Source of the DNA: JBCCJA01 sp039045975
GTDB lineage: Bacteria > Planctomycetota > Planctomycetia > Planctomycetales > Planctomycetaceae
Reading direction: 5' to 3'
NCBI GenBank assembly: GCA_039045975.1
Contig: JBCCJA010000014.1
Span: forward strand, 5,978 to 69,977
DNA length: 64,000 bases
A model generated the notes under the pieces. It saw only the letters and a program-made list of their open reading frames with translations, had not been told where the DNA came from and searched no databases. Of the stretch, positions 34,043 to 41,643 are shown piece after piece (position 1 is the stretch's first letter; the number at the start of each line of letters is the position of its first letter). Position numbers and translations under genes: made by a program.

Positions 34043-35140
34043 GATCTGCCGTGCGACCGCGGCCAACAGGGCGGCGATCACGAACTCGGCGAGACCCTCA
34101 CGGACGATCGGCCCCGAGAATCCGGTCATCGCGGAGAGTCGATCGCTCACCGGCAGAGGCCACAGCGATGTCTCGTCGAGCCGGGTGTTTGTGAGCAATG
34201 CGAAGACGCCGACGGCCGCCGCGGTCACCGGCCACGCCGCCCGACGGAGCCCCGACCGTAAGGGGACCGTTATCGACGTGAAGGCCGTCGCGGCTAGTGC
34301 GAGCGCCGACGCGTACAACGCAAAGCCAGATGCGAATTTCCCCAGTGCCACGCACCCCGCGGCGAAGACGAGAGACCCCGCCGCGAAGGCGGGCCGGTCG
34401 GCCGATCGGAATCTGAGGCCGCCGCCGATCAATAGCCCCGCGAACCACAACGCGGTCGCCCTCAGGACCGGCGAGGCGGTCAACGCGGTCGTCGTGACGC
34501 CGTCCTGCGAAGACGCGATCGTCACCGGGTACGGCGGCACGCCGCACGGCGCGAACGTCATCGCGATCACAAACGCCGTGACGAACAACGACCGCGGCGT
34601 CCGCGTGCCGTCCCACGCCATCAGCAGCGACGCGGACACGACCGAAATCAGGACCAGATGCAGCGCGTGGAAGAAGACGAGGTCGTACCGGCTGTCGATG
34701 ATCAGCCCGGTCATCCCCAACAGCGCCGACGACCGATACGTGACCAGGTTCTCGAACCCCCGCATCAGCTCGAATTGGAACAGTAATCCGAACAGCAACG
34801 CGGCGAGGAATTCGACGAACGGGTATCGCCAGGCGATCGGCTCCCGACAGGCGCGACAGCGGCCGCGGACGAGGAACCAGCCGAAGACGGGGATGTTGTC
34901 GAATCGTCCGATCTTCGTTTCGCAGAACGGGCACCGCGACGGCGGGTCGTTCAGCGACATCCCCAGCGGCAGCCGGTACGCGACGACGTTCAGGAAGCTG
35001 CCGATCGCCGCCCCGACCGCCATGTACCACAGGAGCACGAAGACCATGCTCGAGTTGTTGACGAGATCCCACGTCGAATGCGGGCCGAGTACCTCATTGA
35101 GGTAATTGAAGAACGGCGACTCTTCGATCTCATCACTCAT
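33860..35140 (-). CDS. Prepilin-peptidase-like (A24) membrane protein, degenerate active site
   Basis: A 426-residue polytopic protein. The N-terminal domain is that of type IV prepilin peptidases: GAAIGSFLNVVAYRLPLGMS and the zinc-binding pair RCPFCETKIG ... RCRACREPIAWRYPFVE. The catalytic part is poor: LIIDSRYDLVFF may hold the first Asp, but I find no GxGD motif, which is the second. The last 60 residues are a hydrophilic tail read from the antisense of the aldo/keto reductase gene, caused by absence of an earlier stop. It may be a methylase-only homologue or an inactive relative. Residues 1-270 are well supported; the tail is suspect. Confidence 0.72.
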   Translation of the reverse strand: MSDEIEESPFFNYLNEVLGPHSTWDLVNNSSMVFVLLWYMAVGAAIGSFLNVVAYRLPLGMSLNDPPSRCPFCETKIGRFDNIPVFGWFLVRGRCRACREPIAWRYPFVEFLAALLFGLLFQFELMRGFENLVTYRSSALLGMTGLIIDSRYDLVFFHALHLVLISVVSASLLMAWDGTRTPRSLFVTAFVIAMTFAPCGVPPYPVTIASSQDGVTTTALTASPVLRATALWFAGLLIGGGLRFRSADRPAFAAGSLVFAAGCVALGKFASGFALYASALALAATAFTSITVPLRSGLRRAAWPVTAAAVGVFALLTNTRLDETSLWPLPVSDRLSAMTGFSGPIVREGLAEFVIAALLAAVARQISGRGAADPAGGDDVRDDVPQVEPADDAAADAVVGEDELQRRPGGESPGGEPLLDEHADPA

Positions 35141-35189
35141 AGCGACAGACCGGTGGTCGCGGGCGTGCGACGCACGTCCCTGAAAGAAG

Positions 35190-35263
35190 CGACCCAGACG
35201 GGACTCGAACCCGCAACCCCCGGATCGACAGTCCGGTACTCTAACCGATTGAGCTACTGGGCC
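35190..35263 (-). tRNA. tRNA-Asp (GTC)
   Basis: The minus strand folds into a standard cloverleaf: acceptor GGCCCAG with CTGGGTC (one G-T pair), D-arm with AGCTCAATCGGTTAGAGT, anticodon stem CCGGA/TCCGG closing the loop CTGTCGA, and T-arm GCGGGTTCGAGTCCCGT. The anticodon GTC specifies aspartate. The 3' CCA is not encoded. Confidence 0.93.
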
Positions 35264-35353
35264 TCACCCGCTCGGCGTTCCCGACCGGGCGGCGTATTCT
35301 GCGAGCGGCTTTACGGACCGTCAACCATCGTCCCGGCGGAGACCTCAGTGGCG

Positions 35354-36784
35354 ATGCCCCGCGGTTCGGCCGTGATTTGCGGCCTCCTAACGGCGGCCGC
35401 CGGCTGCGGCGGTCCGCCGCCCGTGACGGGAGTGGACAGCGCCGAACCTCAGGCGGTTCGCGACGAACGACCCGAGAGGCCCCGGGACCCGTCACCTCCC
35501 GACCCTACGCCCCGCGAGCCGACGCTCGGCCCCACCCCGAGCGATCCCGAGCCGCCGCCCGCGGTCGGTCCGCCGCCGCTGCGGCCCCTTCCGGGCGACA
35601 TGGACGGGCTCCGTCGTGTCGACGGGTCGGGCGTCGCGTTGTGGTCCGACCTGCCGGCCGAAACGCTCCGCCCGACGGCCGACACCTTGACCGACCTCCG
35701 GCCCGCCTGGGACCGGCTTTTCGACGCCGTGCCCGCGGATGACGGCCGCGTGCGTGGCTTCGTCATGTCGGACGTCGAACCGTTCGCGGCCCGGGGCTTG
35801 CTCGACGGAATCCGCATCCCCTCCGCCGGACACGGGCGTCAGATCGGTCGCGAGTTTTTCGTCCGATACACGACGGCCCACGCCGGCTGGCGGCACATCA
35901 CGCGGCACGAGGCGTTCCATGCCCACACGATCGGCCTGCACGGCGTCGACGGCGCCGACTGGTTCCTCGAAGGCACCGCGGAGCTGTTCGCGCTTTATCG
36001 GTACGCGCCGGCGGGTGACGTCTCGGTCGGCGTCGTCCCCGAGGCCGACGGCACATGCCCGGGCTGGAACCGTCTGGACCGGCTCCGTCGCGACGTCGCG
36101 TCGGGCCTCGTCCCGACCGTGGCCGAAATCGTGCGGTGGACGACGGCCGACTTCGAGCGGTCGGACGACCGACTCTACGTCTGGTCGTGGGCTTTCTGCC
36201 TGTTCCTGGACGGCGATCCGCAGACCCGCGGACGCTTCCGCGGCCTGTTCGCGAGCCGTTCGGCCGAAGACTTCGATGAGCGTTTTATGTCGGCCGTCGG
36301 CCCCGATCTGGCCGCCTTCGACCGCACGTGGCCGGCGTTCGCCGCGACGATCGATTACGGCCTCGACCCGGCCGCCGTTTCGATCGGACTCGTCGCCGGC
36401 GAGCCGGTCGGTGACGACCAACGCGTCGTCGACTTACAGACCGACCGCGGCTGGCAGGGCACCGGCGTCCGCGTCACGGCCGGCGAAACGCTACGGATCG
36501 ACGCCCCGGGCCGGTTCACGCTTGCCGACCTCCCGAAGCCGTGGGTCAGCACCGCCGACGGCGTGTCGATCCGCTATCACCTCGGCAAGCCGCTGGGTCG
36601 GCTCGTTGCGGCCGTCGACGACGGTTCGCCGACCGGTTTCCTGGACGTGATCGACGTCGGCTCGGCCGCGGACGTAAACTTCGTCCGCGGCGGCGATCTC
36701 TATCTACGGGTCAACGACGTCTGGAACGAACTGTCCGACAACCGCGCCACGCTGGAGGTGACTATTCGAAAGCCCGAGCCGTGA
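35354..36784 (+). CDS. HExxH metallopeptidase-like lipoprotein
   Basis: A 476-residue lipoprotein beginning at ATG 35354; the leader ends in LLTAAAGC. A proline-rich spacer (RDPSPPDPTPREPTLGPTP) follows. The catalytic-like core is HITRHEAFHAHTIGLHG (HEAFH at about 195-199) and WFLEGTAELFALY, whose Glu is the expected third zinc ligand of a gluzincin. After about 130 residues come two beta domains with GWQGTGVRVTAGETLRIDA, a pattern of carbohydrate-binding-like modules. The stop codon and the last four residues (KPEP) come from a palindromic repeat. It is related in layout to the lipoprotein at 19896. Peptidase function is inferred. Confidence 0.75.
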   Translation: MPRGSAVICGLLTAAAGCGGPPPVTGVDSAEPQAVRDERPERPRDPSPPDPTPREPTLGPTPSDPEPPPAVGPPPLRPLPGDMDGLRRVDGSGVALWSDLPAETLRPTADTLTDLRPAWDRLFDAVPADDGRVRGFVMSDVEPFAARGLLDGIRIPSAGHGRQIGREFFVRYTTAHAGWRHITRHEAFHAHTIGLHGVDGADWFLEGTAELFALYRYAPAGDVSVGVVPEADGTCPGWNRLDRLRRDVASGLVPTVAEIVRWTTADFERSDDRLYVWSWAFCLFLDGDPQTRGRFRGLFASRSAEDFDERFMSAVGPDLAAFDRTWPAFAATIDYGLDPAAVSIGLVAGEPVGDDQRVVDLQTDRGWQGTGVRVTAGETLRIDAPGRFTLADLPKPWVSTADGVSIRYHLGKPLGRLVAAVDDGSPTGFLDVIDVGSAADVNFVRGGDLYLRVNDVWNELSDNRATLEVTIRKPEP

Positions 36785-36900
36785 GGCGAGGTGTGTCTGC
36801 GGGAACGCGTCGGAGAAGTCGGCGTGCGTGAGGTGAGCCGTTGATCGGAAGGTTCGAGTACGGGCCCGCATGCCTTCCCTTCGCCTGACGGCTCGGGCTT
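36770..36900. repeat. Interspersed palindromic element A, copy 2
   Basis: Left arm AAGCCCGAGCCGTGAGGCGA at 36770-36789 and right arm at 36877-36900 (complement AAGCCCGAGCCGTCAGGCGA and GGG) are diverged copies of the arms at 20710-20781. They are separated by about 85 bases of unrelated DNA instead of 24. The left arm provides the stop codon of the upstream lipoprotein gene and the right arm ends 12 bases before the stop of the convergent nitroreductase, so it could act as a bidirectional terminator. Confidence 0.85.
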
Positions 36901-36911
36901 CTATTGGATCT

Positions 36912-37520
36912 TCAGGCGGGGAAGCGGTCGTGGATGACGGCCTCGTCTTTCGGGATCAGGCCGCCCCGCGGGTGGGCCGGTTTGAGGGCCTTGCCGACCG
37001 TGATCAGCATCGTGATCACGTGGTGCTCGGGGAGGTTGATCAGCTCGGCGACTTTGACCGGGTCGAAGCCGATCATCGGGCAGCTGTCGTACCCGAGCCC
37101 GCGGGCGGCGAGCATGATCGTCTGCGCCGCGATCCCGCCGGAGCGGATCGCCTCGTCCCGCTGCAGCTGGTCGTTGCCGTCGTAGAACGTCGGGATCATC
37201 GGGACGAGCACGTCGGCGGCCGCCTTGGGGGCCTTCGCCCAATAGCGGGCCGGGTCTTTCGACCACGATTTGATGTCGCAGCAGAGGGCGATCGTGACGG
37301 CGGCCTCTTCGACCTGGGCCTGGTCCCAGGCGGCGGCCCGGATCGCTTTTTTCAGCTCCGGGTCGCGGACGAGCACGAACCGCCAGTTCTGGATGTTGAA
37401 GCTCGACGGCGAGAGCTGCGCGAGTTCCGTCAGCCGCTCGAGGTCGGCCTCCGGCATGACGAACTCGGGGTCGTAATGCTTGACGGCGCGGCGGGTTTCG
37501 ATCGCTTCGAAGACGTCCAT
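36912..37520 (-). CDS. Nitroreductase family protein
   Basis: A 202-residue FMN-type nitroreductase. MDVFEAIETRRAVKHYDPEF gives the conserved Arg-Arg FMN contact, LAQLSPSSFNIQNWRFVLV the second FMN segment (PSSFNxQ), and GIAAQTIMLAARGLGYDSCPM the third. The last segment KPAHPRGGL is also typical. Such proteins reduce nitroaromatics, quinones or enones. It differs from the nitroreductase at 10963 and belongs to the larger NfsB-like group. It has its own promoter region in the divergent gap toward 37648. Confidence 0.9.
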   Translation of the reverse strand: MDVFEAIETRRAVKHYDPEFVMPEADLERLTELAQLSPSSFNIQNWRFVLVRDPELKKAIRAAAWDQAQVEEAAVTIALCCDIKSWSKDPARYWAKAPKAAADVLVPMIPTFYDGNDQLQRDEAIRSGGIAAQTIMLAARGLGYDSCPMIGFDPVKVAELINLPEHHVITMLITVGKALKPAHPRGGLIPKDEAVIHDRFPA

Positions 37521-37647
37521 GGGCGGGATTTTGTCGCGGTCGGGAGGAATGAGGTTGTCGCGGCCTCGGCCGCGACTTCATCGTGACTATGCCGGACTCG
37601 GGCCGTCCGGCCCAGTCACCACCTTCCCCGTTTCAGAGAGTGCCGCC

Positions 37648-37905
37648 GTGATCGACTTCATCGCCTGGCTGATTTTCGGTGCCGTCGTCGGCGGGATCGC
37701 CCAGTTCATCGTGCCGGGGGCCCAGAATCTCGGGTGGATCAAGTCGATCCTGCTCGGCGTCGGCGGCGCGTATGCCGGCGGCTGGCTGTTCAGCCTCGCC
37801 GGGATGTCCTCCGGCGAAGGGCTGCACTACTCGGGCTGGGTGTCGTCGATCGTCGGGGCCGTGGTGCTGCTGATCGCGTACGTGAAGCTCGTCGCGAAGA
37901 AGTGA
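37648..37905 (+). CDS. GlsB/YeaQ/YmgE family membrane protein
   Basis: An 85-residue membrane protein starting at GTG 37648. It has three hydrophobic helices with the family glycine patterns: WLIFGAVVGGIAQFIVPG, ILLGVGGAYAGGWLFSLAG and SGWVSSIVGAVVLLIAY. These transglycosylase-associated (GlsB/YeaQ) proteins are linked to stress responses; a molecular function is not known. It ends 16 bases before the 3' end of the convergent hsp20 gene. Confidence 0.88.
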   Translation: MIDFIAWLIFGAVVGGIAQFIVPGAQNLGWIKSILLGVGGAYAGGWLFSLAGMSSGEGLHYSGWVSSIVGAVVLLIAYVKLVAKK

Positions 37906-37921
37906 GCGGCGGCCGCCCGAG

Positions 37922-38374
37922 TCAGTCGGCCGCGACGCCGCCGGTGACGAAGACCTTCCGCGGCTCCTCGGCGGCCGTCTTTGCGATCGCGACCTTGAGC
38001 ACGCCGTCGCGGTAGGTCGCCTCGATCTGTTCCGGGTCGGCCCCGGCCGGGAGCGGGACGGTCCGTTCGAACGGGCCGGTCGTCCGTTCGACGCGGTGCA
38101 GCGTGTGGCCGGCGTCGTCGGACCATTCGGGCCGCGTGCCGGCGATGTGCAGGCCCTCGGCCCGCAGTTCGAGGTCGATCGCGTCGGACGACAGCCCGGG
38201 CAGGTCGAAGATCAGTTCATACCCGTCCTCGCCCTCGGCGACGTCGACGGGCGGATAGAGGGCGGCGGCGCCGTCGGTCCTGGCGGTGAAGCGGCCGACG
38301 AGGGTTTCGAACTCGCGGCGGAGGTCGTCGATGACGCGGACGGGGGCTTCGCCGAAGGTGCTGCGGGCATTCAT
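37922..38374 (-). CDS. Hsp20-type small heat-shock protein
   Basis: A 150-residue alpha-crystallin-domain protein. PPVDVAEGEDGYELIFDLPGL starts the domain and GPFERTVPLPAGADPEQIEA with YRDGVLKVAIAK ends it, the last being the GVLxVxxxK signature. Small heat-shock proteins bind unfolding proteins without ATP. ATG 38374 is chosen because the upstream in-frame extension is Arg/Pro-rich and not conserved. Its position just downstream of clpP, clpP and tig on the same strand places it in a proteostasis neighbourhood, though it has a 100-base upstream gap and may have its own promoter. Confidence 0.9.
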   Translation of the reverse strand: MNARSTFGEAPVRVIDDLRREFETLVGRFTARTDGAAALYPPVDVAEGEDGYELIFDLPGLSSDAIDLELRAEGLHIAGTRPEWSDDAGHTLHRVERTTGPFERTVPLPAGADPEQIEATYRDGVLKVAIAKTAAEEPRKVFVTGGVAAD

Positions 38375-38476
38375 GGGTCGTCTTTCGTGAGGTGTTTCGG
38401 CGGGTAGCTTACCCGCCCTCACGAGGGACGAACCCCGGGGCCGACCGGATCAATCGAATTTTCCGGCCGGCAGCCG

Positions 38477-39067
38477 TCAGCGTTTGATCTCTTCGACGAC
38501 TGTGTCGATCAGGCCGTATTCCTTCGCCTCGTCGGCGGAGAGGAAATTGTCGCGGTCGGTGTCGCGTTCGAGGTCTTCGAGGCTGCGGCCGGTGTGCTTG
38601 TTGTAAATCTCGTTCATCCGCCGCTTGATCCGCATGACCTCTTTGGCGTGGATCTCGAGGTCGGTCGCGGTGCCCTGATAACCGGCGAGCGGCTGGTGGA
38701 TCATGATGCGGCTGTTCGGCAGGGCGTGCCGCTTGCCCGGGGCGCCGGCCGTCAGCAGAAGAGAGCCCATGCTCGCGGCCTGACCCATGCAGTAGGTCGC
38801 GACGTCGCAGCTCATGTATTGCATCGTGTCGTAGATCGCCATGCCGGCGGTGATGCTCCCGCCGGGGCTATTGATATAGAAGTGGACGTCGGCCTCCGGG
38901 TCCTCGAACTGCAAATAGAGCAGCTGGGCGACGATCGCGTTCGACGAATTGTCGTCGACCTGCGTGCCGAGGATCACGATCCGGTCGCGGAGCAACCGGC
39001 TGTAGATGTCCATCGCCCGCTCGTCGCGGCCGTTCTTGTCGATGACGTAGGGGACGAGGGTCGACAT
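38477..39067 (-). CDS. clpP: ATP-dependent Clp protease proteolytic subunit (second copy)
   Basis: A 196-residue ClpP with all catalytic residues: CMGQAASMGSLLLTAG carries the Ser, RIMIHQPLAG the His and RDNFLSADEAKEYGLID the region of the Asp. Its N-terminal STLVPYVIDKNGRDERAMDI is the pore and hydrophobic-pocket segment of canonical ClpP. It is the downstream of two clpP genes on the minus strand and the one closest to the canonical sequence. It would form the barrel used by ClpX or ClpA. A long inverted repeat separates it from the first copy. Confidence 0.95.
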   Translation of the reverse strand: MSTLVPYVIDKNGRDERAMDIYSRLLRDRIVILGTQVDDNSSNAIVAQLLYLQFEDPEADVHFYINSPGGSITAGMAIYDTMQYMSCDVATYCMGQAASMGSLLLTAGAPGKRHALPNSRIMIHQPLAGYQGTATDLEIHAKEVMRIKRRMNEIYNKHTGRSLEDLERDTDRDNFLSADEAKEYGLIDTVVEEIKR

Positions 39068-39082
39068 CGGGGCTCTCCGTGA

Positions 39083-39174
39083 AGGGCGAATCGGCTGTCC
39101 GCTATCCGACGTCCGCTGTCCGCACCTGTCGGTCGGGCAACGCCCTTCGCGGATAGCGGAGAGCGGACAGCGGA
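39083..39174. repeat. Inverted repeat between the two clpP genes
   Basis: AAGGGCG (39083-39089) pairs with CGCCCTT (39141-39147). TCCGCTGTCCGC (39112-39123) is exactly complementary to GCGGACAGCGGA (39163-39174), and GTCCGCTATCCG near 39098 matches CGGATAGCGGA at 39150. The set forms alternative hairpins of TCCGCT units filling almost the whole 112-base gap. Possible roles are transcript processing or attenuation between the two genes. Confidence 0.7.
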
Positions 39175-39179
39175 TGGCG

Positions 39180-39800
39180 CTATTTCTTCGCCTTCTCAGA
39201 CTTCGCGAGCACCTCGTCGACGAGGCCGTATTCGACGGCCTGGCCGGCGGTGAGGTAGCGGTCGCGTTCGGTGTCTTTGGCGATCGTCTCGAGCGGCTGG
39301 CCGGTGTGCTTCGCGAGGACGTGGTTCAACGTCTCGCGTGTGTCGAGGATGTCTTTGGCCTGGATCTCGATGTCGGAGACCTGCCCGCCGACTTCGCCGT
39401 AGGGCTGGTGAATCATCATCTTCGCGTGCGGCAGGGCGAAGCGTTTCTTGGTCGTCCCGCCGGCGAGCACGATCGCCCCGCCCGATGCGGCCAGGCCGAC
39501 GCAGTAGGTGCAGACGTCACAGTCGACGAACTGCATCACGTCGTAGATCGCCATCGTCGCAGTGACGGAGCCGCCGGGCGAGTTGACGTACAGGTGGATG
39601 TCTTGACTGCGGTTTTCGGCCTGCAGATACAGCAGCTTCATCACGGTGCTATTGGCGTTGTCGTCCATGATCGGCCCGGCGAGGAACACGATCCGGTTCT
39701 CGAGGAGCAGATCCCCGATGCCCATCTGCCGTTGCTGCGTGTAGCTGCGGGCGGCCGCCTGCGGGGCCGACAGGCCGAGGGTGCTGAGCGGGTCGGTCAT
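39180..39800 (-). CDS. ATP-dependent Clp protease proteolytic subunit (first copy, variant)
   Basis: A 206-residue ClpP paralogue. The catalytic Ser lies in YCVGLAASGGAIVLAGG, where canonical ClpP has GQAASMGA. The His lies in MMIHQPYGEVGG and the Asp region is ERDRYLTAGQAVEYGLVD. The residues are intact but the surroundings of the Ser differ from the second copy. The N-terminal part (SAPQAAARSYTQQRQMGIGD) is longer and unlike the second copy. Two neighbouring clpP genes suggest a heteromeric ClpP1P2 particle, as in several other bacteria. It lies between tig and the second clpP. Confidence 0.93.
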   Translation of the reverse strand: MTDPLSTLGLSAPQAAARSYTQQRQMGIGDLLLENRIVFLAGPIMDDNANSTVMKLLYLQAENRSQDIHLYVNSPGGSVTATMAIYDVMQFVDCDVCTYCVGLAASGGAIVLAGGTTKKRFALPHAKMMIHQPYGEVGGQVSDIEIQAKDILDTRETLNHVLAKHTGQPLETIAKDTERDRYLTAGQAVEYGLVDEVLAKSEKAKK

Positions 39801-39878
39801 CGTTCCTCCGTGCCTCGGACTGTCATTGCGTCAGAAACGTAGCGCCCGCCGATTCGAGAAGCAACGGCCGTGCCGGCT

Positions 39879-41339
39879 TCACTCCTCTTCGTCTTCCGAT
39901 TCGACGACGTCGACCATCCCGCAGACCGAGACGCCGACCGCCTCGACGCGGTCTTTCTCCGGCGTCGGCAGCGGGACGTCCTTCATCTTCGCCTGGCCGA
40001 GGATGAAGTCGATCGCCTTCCGCTCGCGGAGTTGCGCCTCGAGGTTCTCGATCATGCCCGACTTCTGCAGCTGGCTGCGGACCTTCCGAGGGCTGTCGCC
40101 CGACTGCAGGGCCATCATCAGGACTTCGGTTTCGAGTTCCTGCTCTTCGACCTCGAGGTCGTTCTCGGTCGCGACGCGGTCGAGCACGAAGTGCTGTTTC
40201 AACGCCGACCGCGTCTCTTCGATCGCGTTCTGACGCAGCTGGTTTTCGCGGGCGCGGATGTCTGCGTCGGTGAAGCCGGCCTGACGCATCTCCAGCAGTT
40301 CACGACGCAACGCGTTGTCGGTCTGCCGCGTTACGAGCTTCTCGGGCAGCTCCCAAGTCGCCGATGCGGTGATCTTCGAGAGCACCTGGTCGCGGGCGTG
40401 CTGCCGCTGCTGATATTTCGCCTGCCGTTCGAGCGACTGGCGGATGTTGCCGGTCAGTTCCTCGGCGGATTCGACGCCCATCCGTTCGAGCAACGCCTCG
40501 TCGAGTTCCGGGCGGTCGGCCCGCTTGAGGTCGACGAGCGTGAACTCGGCGTGCAGCGTCTCGCCGCGCAGTTCGGCCTTCTCGGCCCCGGGCGAGACGA
40601 GGACGTCGCATTCCTTCTTGTCGTCGATCTCGGCGCCTTCGAAGAGTGTGTCGAAGCCTTCGATCTCGGCGTCTTGGAACCGCAGCACCGGACGCAACCG
40701 GGCGGTGAACTCGTCGATCTCGTGGACGACTTCGCCGTCCTTGGTGAACTTCGCTTCGAGCGTCAGCTGATCGCCGATCTGGGCGGCCTCTTCGATCGGG
40801 GCGAGCTGCCCGTATTGGCTGACGTAGCGGTCGACCGCTTCGGCGACCTGCTCGTCGGAGACGTCGGCCTCGTAGTTCTCGATCTCGAGCCCGGCGAAGC
40901 TCGGAAGGTCGAATTCTGGCCGGACCTCGATGTCGAACTCGTACTCGAAGTCGCCCTCTTCCGGGATTTCGAGCGCGTCGATGTCGAGGTCGGGCTGGTT
41001 GATCGGGTCGAAGTCTTGCTCGTCGGAGAGCTGCTCCAGACTGGCGAACAGGACGTTCTGTTTGACCTTGTCGTCGACCTCGTCCTTGAACCGCTTGAGG
41101 ACGAGTTCTTTTGGGGCACGGCCGGGCCGGAAGCCGGGGACTTGGGCTTCGTCGATGAACTCGTCGAGCAGTTCGTCGCGGCTGCGGTCGATGTCGGCCC
41201 GCGGGACTACGACGCGGACGTGCTTCAGGCAGGGGCCGGTGTCTTCGACCTCGACCGTCAGGTCGAGCCGTTGCGGCTCTTCGGCGCCGTCGAGTTCGTC
41301 GTCCTCGATGTCTTCGGGCGTTTCGGTCTCGGTCGCCAT
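39879..41339 (-). CDS. tig: Trigger factor
   Basis: A 486-residue ribosome-associated chaperone. The ribosome-binding signature is VPGFRPGRAPKELVLKRF (GFRxGxxP), near residues 67-84. The peptidyl-prolyl isomerase-like domain follows at about 190-270 (IGDQLTLEAKFTKDGEVV), then a helical substrate-binding C-terminal domain. The start at ATG 41339 excludes an upstream extension that would read through the tRNA terminator region. The N- and C-terminal tails are very acidic (EDIEDDELDGAEE; VESEDEEE). The order tig, clpP, clpP is the common chaperone/protease operon. The gap to the first clpP is 78 bases. Confidence 0.95.
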   Translation of the reverse strand: MATETETPEDIEDDELDGAEEPQRLDLTVEVEDTGPCLKHVRVVVPRADIDRSRDELLDEFIDEAQVPGFRPGRAPKELVLKRFKDEVDDKVKQNVLFASLEQLSDEQDFDPINQPDLDIDALEIPEEGDFEYEFDIEVRPEFDLPSFAGLEIENYEADVSDEQVAEAVDRYVSQYGQLAPIEEAAQIGDQLTLEAKFTKDGEVVHEIDEFTARLRPVLRFQDAEIEGFDTLFEGAEIDDKKECDVLVSPGAEKAELRGETLHAEFTLVDLKRADRPELDEALLERMGVESAEELTGNIRQSLERQAKYQQRQHARDQVLSKITASATWELPEKLVTRQTDNALRRELLEMRQAGFTDADIRARENQLRQNAIEETRSALKQHFVLDRVATENDLEVEEQELETEVLMMALQSGDSPRKVRSQLQKSGMIENLEAQLRERKAIDFILGQAKMKDVPLPTPEKDRVEAVGVSVCGMVDVVESEDEEE

Positions 41340-41466
41340 TTTCCGACTCCGGTCACCCCGGCCGTCGCGGCCGGGCGTCTGCGGGTATGCGTTTGCGGGA
41401 CGCGACAGGATCGCGACGGCCGGTCGCCGCCACAACCGAGCCGGCAGACACCGCCAAATGCTTATG

Positions 41467-41494
41467 AAAAAACCCCGGGACACCGGTCCCGGGG
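41467..41494 (-). terminator. Rho-independent terminator downstream of tRNA-Gly
   Basis: On the minus strand CCCCGGGAC, loop CGGT, GTCCCGGGG and then six T residues, a perfect 9-bp stem. It lies 21 bases after the tRNA-Gly and 128 bases before the tig start, so tig has its own promoter in the remaining interval. Confidence 0.93.
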
Positions 41495-41514
41495 TGGTCG
41501 ATATTTTCGTCCAG

Positions 41515-41587
41515 AGCGGATGAAGGGACTCGAACCCTCAACCTTCTGCATGGCAAGCAGACGCTCTACCAATTGAGCTACATCCGC
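41515..41587 (-). tRNA. tRNA-Gly (GCC)
   Basis: A standard cloverleaf on the minus strand: acceptor GCGGATG with CATCCGC, D-arm TAGCTCAATTGGTAGAGCG, anticodon stem TCTGC/GCAGA closing TTGCCAT, and T-arm GAGGGTTCGAGTCCCTT. Anticodon GCC specifies glycine. CCA is not encoded. Confidence 0.95.
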
Positions 41588-41643
41588 GGGGCCGCACACG
41601 GTATGGGTCGTGCCGAAGACCGTCAAGCGGCGGTCTGACGCCG

